Source of the DNA: Apostichopus japonicus
Taxonomy: Eukaryota > Echinodermata > Holothuroidea > Aspidochirotida > Stichopodidae
Reading direction: 5' to 3'
DNA: 64,000 bases
Assembly: GCF_037975245.1 (NCBI RefSeq)
Contig: NC_092577.1
Location: 22,594,398 to 22,658,397, forward strand
Below are positions 55,101-64,000 of the stretch, one piece after another. Each line of letters begins with the position of its first letter. The first letter of the stretch is position 1. The notes below the pieces were generated by a model. That model had not been told where the DNA came from and made no database searches. It worked only from the letters and a program-made list of their open reading frames with translations. A program made the position numbers and the translations under genes.

Positions 55101-56046
55101 TATCAGAGATTTCATTGAAGGTGGTATTATTTTTGTAGGCGATCTTATGTACGAAATGATCCCAAGACGGCTTCCCGCGGAGGGTATCCATGAAGCCATT
55201 ACTATGGCCAACCCAAATTGTAAACTTAATATTGATGACGTACATGATTACGTCACATCTATTTTGAAGGCTTTCCCAAAAGATTGGCTTGAACAAATCT
55301 ATTCGGGCGATAAAACGGTTAGTCAAAATGACAATGAGTCACTTTCACTCACTCTCTCTTGTGGTGATACCACGCTAGATGCGTCCACCGTTAGTGTCAG
55401 GAATGCAACTGATCTCCTAAGGGAGGCCGTCTCTACAATTCCAAAAGGCGAAATCCACTGGAAACACGTTTTTAACGATATCTCTTTTGAACATAGGTGG
55501 ACCATTACCAACAAAGGTCTAAAAGCTTTTCACGATAGTGACCTCGATTTCCGTCTTCTTGATAATATTTTATTCTGTAACGATAAGTTGTATCTTTTTA
55601 AGCTAGTTGACTCTCCTTTATGTAAGAACCATAATGAAACTGTCTTGCATCTTTTTGTCCATTGCAAAACCGTAAATCTTCTCTGGAGAGGTATAATCAA
55701 GAAGCTTCAGAAAATCTGTAAAATCAACAACAATGATAAATGGAGGCAAATAACTCTCTTAGGTATGGATCTCAATCATAGGAGGCATGAGACAATTTCG
55801 ATTGATTTTATTCTAAACACTTTCCAAAAAGTTGTTTGGACCACTCGTCTTAGCCTCCTGAACGGGGAAAAACACATTAATATTCAAAACTTCTTTCATT
55901 ATTCACTACGAAAGAAAATCGATTTCTTATTCGACTATTTTGTAAAGAAAAAAGAAATTTCTACATTTTGGGAGTTCTTTACTCAAGGTGACGTCATTCT
56001 CAATCCTCTTGAAGATGGCTCCTACGAGTACAAGTTTGACACTTAA
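52177..56046 (+). pseudogene. Tx1-like ORF2 (copy 4): APE, RT, C-terminal domain
   Basis: Starts 2 bp after ORF1 ends (MYFSLTVTMFLLACLNCNG). APE motifs: LNCNG, PETFWD (Q of QET changed to P), FNIYAPNT, AGDFNT, SRIDRFLLK, SDHDMVELKL. RT: DMESSKSPGLDGLTVQFY, WRPISLFNTDYKIITKALANR, DQTCCVPGRDIADNV, KIDQLKAFDRVNHEYL, QRGVRQGCPISAILYVL, FQHADDTTFFL (about 54273). C-terminal: LSAWKKL, EILMQPLFHNPF, DLMYEMIPRRLPAEGIHEAI. The CCHC is reduced here (SPLCKNHNETVLHLFVHC lacks the second Cys seen in copy 3). Breaks near 52485, 52660, 53108-53460, 53640 and 54930. Confidence 0.88.
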
Positions 56047-56243
56047 TTTTCTCTTGCCTTCCCCATTCTAGGATTACTCCCTTATCGTTGTGCATGATTG
56101 TATTGATAGTGTTGTATTATTGTTATAGTTTTATATATATTCTCTTTCTTTATTTCATGTAACCATGTTAATATCTGTACATTCAATCGGAGAAGCAGTG
56201 GGTTCTTCCGTCAATAAAAAAAAACCAAAAACCAAAAAAAACC

Positions 56244-56336
56244 CCGGTTCTCGTCCGATCACCGAAGTCAAGCAACGTAGAGCGCAGCCAGTACTTGGAT
56301 GGGTGACCGCCTGGGAATACTAAGTGCCGTAGGCTT
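56244..56336 (+). pseudogene. 5S rRNA gene, 3' part after the LINE
   Basis: Runs from CCGGTTCTCGTCC (position 28) to GTGCCGTAGGCTTTT with intact internal control elements and terminator. Changes: CAGCCAGT for CAGTCAGT, and ATACTAAGTG near the end. It might still bind TFIIIA, but it would start within LINE sequence. Confidence 0.9.
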
Positions 56337-56565
56337 TTATTTTCATAATTGATAACACTATGTTGCCACGACGATGAGAAATTGAAATGGCCTACATTGT
56401 CTTGCCACAAGGAAAGTGTCTTGCCATAAGGAAAGCGATTTGAAAATCGAATATATTAACAAATAACTCCTTTGTTTTTATATATTAGAATTTTATACAT
56501 ATACATGTAAAATATAGATTAAAATAGTATATATTAAATCTATTCATGTATAATATATATATATG
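56337..56565. other. 5S intergenic spacer (long type, partial)
   Basis: Contains the usual spacer modules: AATTGATAACACTATGTTGCCACGACGATGAGAAATTGAAATGG, CTTGCCACAAGGAAAG (tandem, slightly changed), CGATTTGAAAATCG, and the TATATATA-rich block. Interrupted at 56566. Confidence 0.7.
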
Positions 56566-58191
56566 AAAGACCAAATATGGAGGCAATTTTTTTTGGGGAG
56601 ATTTTCCATTAATTTAGGAGTTTACATACCCATAACCAACATGTCTAAAAAATAATCTTCGAAAACCTACTATAACCCATCCAAAACGACCACGAAAATG
56701 GACATTTTGGGTAGTCACGTGACATGAACCTCTGGAATGTCTGAAAACAGAGATTGACCCAAAGGAGCCTCTGGTCACCGTGTGACGTCAAAGTTTGTAT
56801 ACCGCGAAAATCAAACGCTGATATAGGCACTGTTTGTACACAGAAAGCGAACAATTGTACTGTTTTTGACTTCCAATTTCGAGCGTTTGAAAAGCTGTTA
56901 GCTTAAAAAAAGAACACATGAAGGTTAACAACAAGTTTTAAGACAATTATAAGCAAAAATTTTAGTTAAATTGCTTATTTTATTACCAAAATTTCCACTC
57001 AAATGGAGGCATCTTTTACATAGCGTAGCGTCAATAGGTCCGTACGGTACAATATACTTACATAGTACTTACTCGTTTTAATATCCAAAAGTATACAAAC
57101 ACAGAAAAAGTATCCTGTCAATAAACAAATTTAGCAGTGAATATCCTAATCCACGTTTCTTGTTCAATCCTGGGCGAAAAACTACCGTGAGTCTGTGTAA
57201 TTCCATAGAGTTAGGTCTAGTTGAAACAGGCCTTGACCAGTAACATCCCACAATCACAAGACAGTCACTAACGAAATAAAACGTCCGATCGCTACATACT
57301 ACCGTTTTTATTCAACTCCTTGGACCATGCAGATGTCGGAATAAACAGAACGGACAATATTACACATGTATCACGAACTCACGATACTGGAATACAACAA
57401 ATGAAATAGATAAATCCTAACATGGCTATTTACACATGCTGTGAGCCAACGCCGGCGAGAGTTGTAACTAACTACCGTACATGTACTAACAATGCTATAC
57501 CCTTGGCACGGTATATATATACGGTCATCTCTTACAGTAAATATATTACTGTCAATTGCGTGATATAATGTTACATGTAAGGACGTCCAGGGCGTGTTTA
57601 CGGTCAATTTCACATTAGCTATGTCCGACCATGGTCCGACACAGCTATCGACAGTATATAATTTTCACAGAATGAGACATTTGCAGCATACACTGAAGCA
57701 GGGTCATGCATGTGGACTCATGGGCATGAGATACTCCGGGTGCTGAAAAATCTTTCCGCGTGGATCTCAAAAAATTGATCCAAAGTCTGCAGCGTTTTAC
57801 GTCGGTTCTTTTACTCGAAAATCTAAAAAACCTGATGCTTTTGTTGGATGAGGTATAACTGCAACCTCCAACAACACAGAATTGTGACATTTTGAGGAAA
57901 AAGGAATAATATCGTTGATGTTTTTGGCAGCTCAAGTATACGACTTTACACACTAAAAGTATAGTTGTGAGTGAGGTATACAAACGTTGACGTCACATGG
58001 TCACCTGATGTCTTAGGAATGTTTCAGGAATGTCTGAAATAGAAGCTGACTTTTCGTCCCATTTTTCACTTATTTAACGTCCGAAATTGGTAAAGTTAAT
58101 TACAGCAATGTAATTGGAGTCAGTTAAGGATTACATACATGAAAAATGGTGGGATTTTATGTTCATCGAAAAGTCTCCATAGTTGGTCTTT
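56566..58191. mobile_element. THAP-bearing DNA element in a 5S spacer
   Basis: Left end AAAGACCAAATATGGAGGC and right end (reverse complement) AAAGACCAACTATGGAGAC form a ~19-bp inverted repeat. 5S spacer continues on both sides. It encodes one minus-strand THAP-like piece (57645-57983). With 1.6 kb and no transposase, it is non-autonomous or deleted. THAP domains occur in P-element, Kolobok and related transposases. No clear target duplication. Confidence 0.7.
57700..57894 (-). pseudogene. THAP zinc-finger DNA-binding domain, lone exon
   Basis: MSQFCVVGGCSYTSSNKSIR then FFRFSSKR, RLWINFLRSTRKDF and SHAHESTC. This shows the THAP pattern C-x4-C, the F-R-F segment and the conserved Trp, but the final C-x2-H is degraded. 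ATG at about 57891 is the likely start. THAP domains bind transposon ends. Confidence 0.55.
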
Positions 58192-58246
58192 AAATCCACT
58201 GATCATAACCTACCAAACAACTAGCCTACATTTCACCTCTTAGAAT
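58192..58246. other. 5S spacer just upstream of the last 5S gene
   Basis: TAAATCCACTGATCATAACC to CTACATTTCACCTCTTAGAAT, the normal upstream spacer sequence seen before other copies. Confidence 0.7.
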
Positions 58247-58347
58247 GTCTACGGCCACATCACGATGACTATACCGGTTCTCGTCCGATCACCGAAGTCA
58301 AGCAACGTAGAGCGCAGTCAGTACTTAGATGGGTGACCGCCTGGGAA
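58247..58347 (+). pseudogene. 5S rRNA gene 8, 3'-truncated, end of the array
   Basis: Identical in type to gene 1 (CACATCACGATGAC) to position ~101 (CCGCCTGGGAA), then unrelated sequence. The A and C boxes are present but the 3' strand of helix I and the terminator are lost. This marks the right edge of the array. Confidence 0.88.
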
Positions 58348-59078
58348 AGGCTCACGACCCCCGCAAGTACTAATCCCCTTTACCGATCACCGCACAGGAA
58401 TGAGCGAATTTGCCAAAAAATTAGATTCGTAATAGCGCCATCAATCGGCGCGGCGATAAAATAGAGCCCCAACATCCCCTGTATTTCTGCAGTTGTATTA
58501 TAATCATGAGATTGTTCATCTCTCTAAAACTTGCTAAAAAAATGTTTCAAGAAAGTTGCATTTCCAAGATTCAAGTTCAGCTGGTAGACAATCATATTAA
58601 ACCCTGGAGGTTATAAAGTAACCTTTAGCCTAGGTGCCCGCCACCTCCTTTGTTGATGTAGCCAGCATTTATGAAATTCGAATAACATTCATGTGAGGAT
58701 TTGACTTTTGACCACATTTATGAAATATATACAAAATCAGACCAACTTTAAAAAGAGGGTCTTTAAGGGGTTAGTATTTAAATAATTAGCAGACAAGACA
58801 GACAGATTGAGGGACAGAGAAAATGATATGCTTAGGTATAGTATTATAGTAGCTCTCTGACATAGCCAATAGAGCTAAAAACGACTCAAGAACATGTTGC
58901 TGACTGTTCAAAGTGGAATTTATTGTACCTCTTAGCAAGCTCATAGTATGTACTGCATTTACAATTTTTTATACTGTGACAATGGGCAAGTTTTTTTCAC
59001 TGCAGCCCAGGAACCATAAATGGTTACATGTATGTTGTCTGGTATGTAACTATATGGCAAGCACACGAGGAAGAGCCC
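58348..59078. other. non-coding, edge of array to 3' end of the next gene
   Basis: No gene recognised. It includes the region downstream of the minus-strand gene's polyadenylation signal. Confidence 0.4.
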
Positions 59079-59085
59079 ATTTTAT
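59079..59085 (-). promoter_or_regulatory. polyadenylation signal overlapping the stop codon
   Basis: The minus strand reads GGCAAATAAAATGG: the stop TAA (59084-59082) lies within AATAAA. So the 3' UTR would be very short. Confidence 0.5.
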
Positions 59086-60484
59086 TTGCCTTTTCTCCTC
59101 TGCAGTTCTTCGTCTACGACTCTTTTAAAATGTTCAAAGTCATTGAAAACGCCTCCAAATCCTGGGGTTGTGGACTTTCTAGTTCTTGGGCAAAATGTGA
59201 ACATTTTTTGGTTGCTGGCAGCACATTTTTCTTTCGAAGGTGTGTAACGCTTTTTTAGCCCACCACACTGTGCTATCTTACACGCAGAACATGGCTTTCT
59301 TGATTTGTTTGGCATCACTGGTTTTGGAGTATGGGATTGTGATGGTTTCGCTTTATATGTAAATGCTGCTTGGCTGGTTGAAGGTTGTAGCAGCACAGAT
59401 GATGCCTGGGGCTGTGAAGGTACAACCAATAGTATAGGTGCATTGGATGAACCTGATGGCATAACCTGTGCAGAGGTCGGTCGAGGTTGCAGTTGTCGCA
59501 AAGTTGAAGCTGACGCGATTGCACCAGTGGATGATGAAGCAACATGTTCGGTTTCCTCAACATCAAAATCCAATCTCCTTTTTTCATGTCGCCTTTTTCC
59601 AGTAATGAGGTCAACCGACGGGTACTGAACTTGAGGTCTGTCTAGAGGTGGAAGTGATGAAGGGAGGGCGGGGGCATCAGGCATAGTTTCGTCTGAGAAG
59701 ACCCGTTTGTGTGGTTTGACTTTTGGCTGGCAAGTGGCCCTCAAGTTTGCACTCTTAGCTTCCTTTGAAAGCATGTTTTTGACAGACTTGGCATTGATGT
59801 TGGGCAGAGGTATCTCAACATTTGACAAAAGTGGATCATCCCTTAGCCTGTCCACAATTCTTTTGTAATGGCCTAACACCATGCTAGCCGTCTTCGTGGG
59901 TGAGGAGTAGTGACTGACAGAAGGTCTGTTCTTTAACATTTTGATTAATATGTACAGGAGACGGGACTCTTCTGTTATTTGAGACGCCTGTGCGTACCTC
60001 ATCTGCGCAAATTTTGTTTTCTGAGCAGCACTGCTCTGTGGGTTTTCTGGACCTAGACATCTCCCAAACAAGGTGTACCCCCATTTAGACTGGTACCTTT
60101 TCACAAACTTTCGAGCCGATTTGTCATGTTCGTGGAGCGAACTAGCAGCTGTTGCAATCTCCCGTCTCAGAGAAGGAGGCACAATGTGTCTGTTACTGTC
60201 ATCAGCAAGCTGCAGTAGCAGCAGGGCCAGTCGCTCGACTTCCTCAAACCCGGGGAGATGAAGATGGCGGGGAGACATGAGCACATCCTGTAAAGCAGGA
60301 CTCTCTTCCTCTTTGACTTGCCTTGATGCACTCAGCACAGAATGCTCTATACTCAATGAATCAATAGGATCCCCATGGTCTTCCTCAGAGGCCAGGTCTC
60401 CAACCCCTTCATCTTCACACTCTTCTGAGTCACTCTGCTGGTCCTGATGAGGCTCATCAAGCTCCTGAGACGCTTTTTCATCAA
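59082..60484 (-). CDS. last exon of a five-exon gene, Cys-rich C-terminus
   Basis: Acceptor TTTTTTATTGCAG just before 60484. The acidic start (DEKASQELDEPHQDQ, SDSEECEDEG) leads to a conserved helical domain (PALQDVLMSPRHLHLPGFEEVERLALLLLQLAD, then KWGYTLFGRCLGPE and TEESRLLYILIKMLKNRP, given here in parts), a Pro/Ser-rich linker, and PCSACKIAQCGGLKKRYTPS with later cysteines, a probable zinc site. I recall this family as multicopy, unnamed genes in corals, lancelets and fish. 466 residues. The exon begins with 2 nt of a codon. Function unknown; possibly transposon-derived. Confidence 0.75.
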
Positions 60485-60701
60485 CTGCAATAAAAAATAT
60501 ATATATATATCATCTTTTTATATGCAAGCACTAATCCTACTAAGCTTTAGCACACATCTCAACAACGCCTGTTACAATCAATTGTCCTACTGAGCTGCCA
60601 ATCCTCATGACAGTCTCTCTTCAATGAGAGAAATGCTTATTCTCCCACTTCTAACCTTACCTGCTGCCCTTAACGTTTACATGATTTTATACGGTCACCA
60701 A

Positions 60702-61028
60702 CTAGTTTGCCACATCCTCATGATATATTGAATTTACTGTAGCTTTCTGAATGTAGTAGTCTCTGGATCTAAAATCTGTTGACTGGTAGTAGGCATACTC
60801 CACCCCCAGCAGCTCTTCAGGGCCTTCATCATGCCTCCCAGGATTGGGCATGGGTGCAGCGAAGTTTGGTTCAAAGAGGTGCTCCTTCCCGAATAGGAAT
60901 TCCGACTGCTGGTTTAATCGCTGGATTTGGCGGGGGTCCAGACATGTTGTCTTACGTCCTTGGCCACCAGCTACCTTCAGTGTCTCCATTCTTGTGTTCC
61001 ATTGAACTGCAAAGGTGATTAGGTACAC
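60702..61028 (-). CDS. exon 4 of the same gene (3' boundary uncertain)
   Basis: Begins after polypyrimidine-AG at 61029 with VYLITFAVQWNTRMETL, VAGGQGRKTTCLDPRQIQRL, LFGKEHLFEPNFAAPMPNP, EELLGVEYAYYQSTDF. The open frame ends at a stop at 60702. A good donor (ACA|GTAAAT) lies inside, at about 60745, phase 0. The last exon needs a 1-nt overhang, so the 4-5 junction does not fit cleanly. A missed small exon or a recent frame change could explain this. Confidence 0.7.
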   Translation of the reverse strand: MYLITFAVQWNTRMETLKVAGGQGRKTTCLDPRQIQRLNQQSEFLFGKEHLFEPNFAAPMPNPGRHDEGPEELLGVEYAYYQSTDFRSRDYYIQKATVNSIYHEDVAN

Positions 61029-62836
61029 CTGAAAAAAAAAAAATACCAATGAATAAATGAGTGTATAGGGTCATTCAAAGAAGTTGGGTACAAATAGGTG
61101 GTTTGACTGACTTTGAACATGATGCTGAATTTCAAATAAAAAAGTAGGTGTAATGAAACACCCGAACCGAATTGTACAGTTGCTTATAATAGCGTTTTCG
61201 ACTTGAATATATTGCGCACTTATATGCATATGTGTTATAACATGATAACACGTGTTATGCTAGAGGCACATTTTATTGCGGCCTGTATTAAAAAAAATAG
61301 AAAAATCTAAAAAAATTAAAAAATATAAAAATATTTTTTATTATATAAAAATTAAAAAAATTTAAACAAAAATTCAAAAAAATATATATAATACCACTAC
61401 GACTTACTGTATTGTATCTTTAACATATCTAGCTCTCGCATGCTCCCAAAACATAACACGTGTTAGTGTGTTATAACACCCTGGCATATAAATGCATAAT
61501 ATGCTACACGTTAAGAACAAATATAAGCTCAAACCTTTTCGGCTTGAATGACATGGGCATTCATTTCATTTTTAAACTTACCACACAGTATGGGACTAGT
61601 TGATGTGATGGAGGTTCGCTAAAGGTTTGTCAAGTTATGTCACAACAAGTGTTCCAGAACTTTATGTGTGTTGTGTTTTTGATTTTATTCCTATTGATGT
61701 TTCTTTTTAGTATAGCGCCACCCTTTTCTTGTGGACGCTCAGAAATCGTTTGTTTACAATTCTCACGTTAATCTCAGAAGCATCGCTTGTTTTAGATGCA
61801 ATCATATATCCTTAATCTATACTCATAGTTTCTATCCTTGGAGTGTGATAGTCTGTAAGTATTTGTTGTATTATTTACTGCTTATAGGATCACAAAATTG
61901 TAAATCTAAGTTGTTATTGGCCAGTTTCTGCTGTGTTTTGTGAGGTACCCTAATGTTTTCTATTCTCCATTATGTATTACCGTAGACCAATTCCGCTACG
62001 TTCCTGTTTTACGTTGTTACTTACGGTTCGTGAGATTTGCGTACTTGGGCTCACATGTTACCTGATTGTTAGGGTTTTATAGCAGTCATACTAGGTTGTT
62101 TATTGTAGTAATTTTTGGTATCTATTTTATTACTGCGTGTACTTCACATCTATTCTTGAGTATTCTATTACCTCAACGCATTCAGTATGTTTCGTTACCC
62201 TTGGGCTTCTATTTACGGGTTATGTTATCTTTGTTATTTGCTTGGTATGCGTACAGGGTACGTGTAGCTAAGATTTTGGTTGTATGGAGTTTCGGTTAGA
62301 CCATTGTTTACTCATTGTTTTCAGTTACGTATTATGTGTTCCCTACGTTGTCATTGTAGTATATATAGTGTACAGTTTTCGGATAACCACAAGTCAGACA
62401 TACAGTATTTGTTCACCTTGCCTATGTTAATTTCACTTTATCTTTAGTCAGGAATGTCACCTTCTTGTGGCATATGTTATCTAGCCTTGTTTTTATAACA
62501 TGTTCATTATTCTCACCTTGTTATTTAGACATAGATTTTTCAGTTTTACCGTCTTCTCACTCATTCATCAACTTATTAAACTGTGTCAAACGTCCATGAT
62601 CTTGTCACGGTTTATCTTTATTTTGGGGCTTGAGGGGAAATGGTTGTCTGGCTGTATAGCGCCCTCAGTTTATTAGCGCGAGGACAGCACAATGTGATTT
62701 GGGAAACAAATTGTCAAGTATGTCACACATAATTTTAGCACTGCTGCTGCATAAATAGCTGAATCTAACAATAGCTAGATTCACATGACTGGCATTGACT
62801 GACAGTAATCTAGAATGCTACAAGGTTTTTTCTTAC
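61029..62836 (-). other. 1.8-kb intron with a MITE-like insert
   Basis: Bounded by donor GTAAGA (62836) and acceptor TTTTTCAG (61029). It holds an A/T homopolymer-rich patch (61290-61390) and the inverted-repeat element at 61207-61502. No other gene seen. Confidence 0.75.
61207..61502. mobile_element. MITE-like inverted repeat in the intron
   Basis: The left arm (TATTGCGCACTTATATGC, TGTGTTATAACA, AACACGTGTTATG; 61207-61259) and right arm (61451-61502) are imperfect inverted copies around an A/T-rich core. About 296 bp. No clear target duplication; the superfamily is unknown. Confidence 0.5.
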
Positions 62837-63001
62837 CTGGAAAGGCATAATGCCACACCTCTGTGATGGGACTGCATTCACCATGTGAGCATGTAGGCCC
62901 TCCAACGAGTTGCTTCCTCTCCGACACCTGTACTTGTTCAACTGGATGCCATTTAGAGTCACCTCTCTAGTAGTGACGTAGAGTGAAATGTTAGGTGGGT
63001 C
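62837..63001 (-). CDS. exon 3 of the gene
   Basis: 165 bp, exactly 55 codons in phase 0, between TTTTATTTTCAG and GTAAGA. Reads DPPNISLYVTTREVTLNGIQ, then YRCRRGSNSLEGLHAHMVNA and PSQRCGIMPFQ. The RRGSNSLEGLHAH stretch looks like the E-containing segment of some DDE-type transposases (SN-EG-H-H), which hints at an origin from a transposase. This is inference only. Confidence 0.85.
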
Positions 63002-63250
63002 CTGAAAATAAAAAGAATGAATGATTTCACTAATAAATGATTTCTTATTATTTGTGATATTTGAATATTTTTTATCAGATTAGCTCAGTCAGTAGAACTC
63101 CCCCTCCCCTTCTTCACCCTCTGGGAGGGAGGAGCATGTTGATCAATCAAGAGATTGACCTCTGGCAACCTTTGGTCTCTCCTTTTGGTGCAACTTTCTT
63201 GCATCACCAACAACTGATGACTGTTTTGTACCTATAAACAATGAGCTCAC

Positions 63251-63394
63251 CTGCATACAACTAAGATGTTTACTGGCCGTCGCCCATTGAGCATCAACTG
63301 CTTCTGTGGACTTGAACAGAGGTATGCCATCAATATCCAGGCCAGCTGGTCCCTTAAACTCCTGCAAAATGGCCTCTATGGCACATGCACTCTC
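63251..63394 (-). CDS. exon 2 of the gene
   Basis: 144 bp, 48 codons in phase 0, between TTTGCAG and GTGAGC. Reads ESACAIEAILQEFKGPAGLD, IDGIPLFKS, AVDAQWATASKHLSCMQ. The -GLDIDGIPLFKS- segment is conserved in the family as I recall it. Confidence 0.85.
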
Positions 63395-63619
63395 CTGCAA
63401 AATAATAAATGTTCAAATAAAAAAAAAAAAGCCTTAAAGATAATTCAGATCAAGACTCACTGGTCTAATTCTAATGACAATGTAAACAAAAGAAAAGATT
63501 GCCACTTTAGATTTATGATGTCATTTACGATGTCAGTATCAATTGCATATCAGGTGACACTGCCCTCCTTCAGCTTTGTTATGGACACTGTTTATCCATG
63601 CACTATAAAAGCAGCTTAC

Positions 63620-63938
63620 CTCTACCCCTCGGGTTATGCGTCGAACATACGACTTCAGCTGGTGTGGCTTCACAAAAGGCAGCATCTGTTCATCTGAGTA
63701 CTGGGAATAAATCTCATTGCCGTTACGAATTGCCCGGACCAGCAGCAGCATGTCCTCTTTATTGTAGGCTAGGATGGCTCCGGCGAGTGCAGACATAAAC
63801 ATACCATACTTGGAGTGTGTTTGTTTAATCACTACTGTGTCCCATCGATGGAGCCAGTGTCTGATATCTAGGCGCACCACCATTCCCTCGTCTGTCCAGT
63901 CTTGAAATAAGGATTCGAGCCACGAAGTCCCACCATCT
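63620..63938 (-). CDS. exon 1 in window (internal exon; gene continues beyond 64000)
   Basis: Starts after TTTTCTGTTCTAG and ends at donor GAG|GTAAGC. Reads RDGGTSWLESLFQDWTDEGM, VVRLDIRHWLHRWDTVVIKQ, GMFMSALAGAILAYNKEDML, FVKPHQLKSYVRRITRGVE. The frame is open back through the acceptor, with no start, so upstream exons lie outside. VVRLDIRHWLHRWD could be the first Asp region of a DDE-like domain. Exon phases 0-0-0 with exons 2 and 3 show a live gene structure. Confidence 0.85.
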
Positions 63939-64000
63939 CTAGAACAGAAAAAAAAATTACAGATCATTCAGAACATTTCTTTATCCTGGGCAATTTCATT

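Larger units (their letters stand above)
51042..56243 (+). mobile_element. Tx1-clade LINE copy 4, full length, inserted in a 5S gene
   Basis: 5202 bp: 5' UTR (51042-51157), ORF1, ORF2, short 3' UTR and an A-rich tail with CCAAAA repeats (56213-56243). Both ends are fixed by the 12-bp 5S duplication. Several stops and frameshifts in both ORFs, so this copy is dead but best preserved. Its domain set and 5S target place it with the Mutsu group of the Tx1 clade, known to use 5S genes; closeness of relationship is not tested. Confidence 0.93.
51030..56255 (+). repeat. 12-bp target duplication of 5S sequence
   Basis: CCGGTTCTCGTC at 51030-51041 and 56244-56255 exactly flanks the LINE and is 5S gene sequence (positions 28-39). 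This proves that the LINE entered a 5S gene by target-primed reverse transcription. Confidence 0.95.

Noticed and set aside
60779-61018. 79-aa plus-strand frame
   Set aside because: Antisense of exon 4.
62066-62299. 77-aa plus-strand hydrophobic frame
   Set aside because: It lies in an intron of the minus-strand gene and reflects T-rich sequence; no start context or motif.

Overview
This looks like nuclear DNA from a marine invertebrate, most likely an echinoderm or a related deuterostome. The clearest taxonomic clue is a family of 120-nt 5S rRNA genes whose core (around ATACCGGTTCTCGTCC and GATCACCGAAGTCAAGCA) reads like echinoderm 5S. Split genes, TATA boxes, non-LTR retrotransposons (LINEs), a BEL/Pao element and long AT-rich spacers all fit an animal genome. 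The phylum is inferred and not proven.

Layout. 1-6.4 kb: a fold-back repeat, a LINE relic and a plus-strand L1/Tx1-like LINE split by a 1.2-kb insertion. 6.6-9.6 kb: a compact minus-strand cluster of small genes, three with their own TATA box, one encoding a PC4-like DNA-binding protein; it may be virus-derived. 9-15 kb: minisatellites and a broken LINE ORF1. 15-30 kb: a nest of minus-strand LINEs, mainly one Tx1-clade family, holding a 4.1-kb LTR-like insertion with a clean CGTT duplication, a 567-bp insertion with a GTACTT duplication, and a CR1-like LINE. 30-58.3 kb: a 5S rRNA gene array with about 190-bp and about 330-bp repeat units, invaded many times. The Tx1-like LINEs sit inside 5S genes at one repeated position, about base 28 of the gene. 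Other elements sit in the spacers: a Rex1/CR1-like LINE that itself contains a 3.4-kb DNA transposon, a nearly whole BEL/Pao element, and a THAP-bearing DNA element. 58.4-64 kb: the 3' part of a five-exon minus-strand gene of an animal multicopy family.

How it works together. The 5S genes carry intact internal promoters and T-run terminators and are probably transcribed by RNA polymerase III. The Tx1-like elements are RNA-binding ORF1 (three CCHC knuckles) plus endonuclease/reverse-transcriptase ORF2 systems that appear to use the 5S gene as a landing site, like the Mutsu group of the Tx1 clade. The best copy (51042-56243) has a 12-bp target duplication of 5S sequence on both sides. Two neighbouring minus-strand 5S genes are each cut by a copy at the same place. 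Spacer-borne elements may be tolerated because they leave the genes untouched.

Limits. All calls are by eye. Family names for LINEs rest on motif pattern, and the single most valuable check is alignment of the four Tx1-like copies to one another and to known 5S-specific elements.
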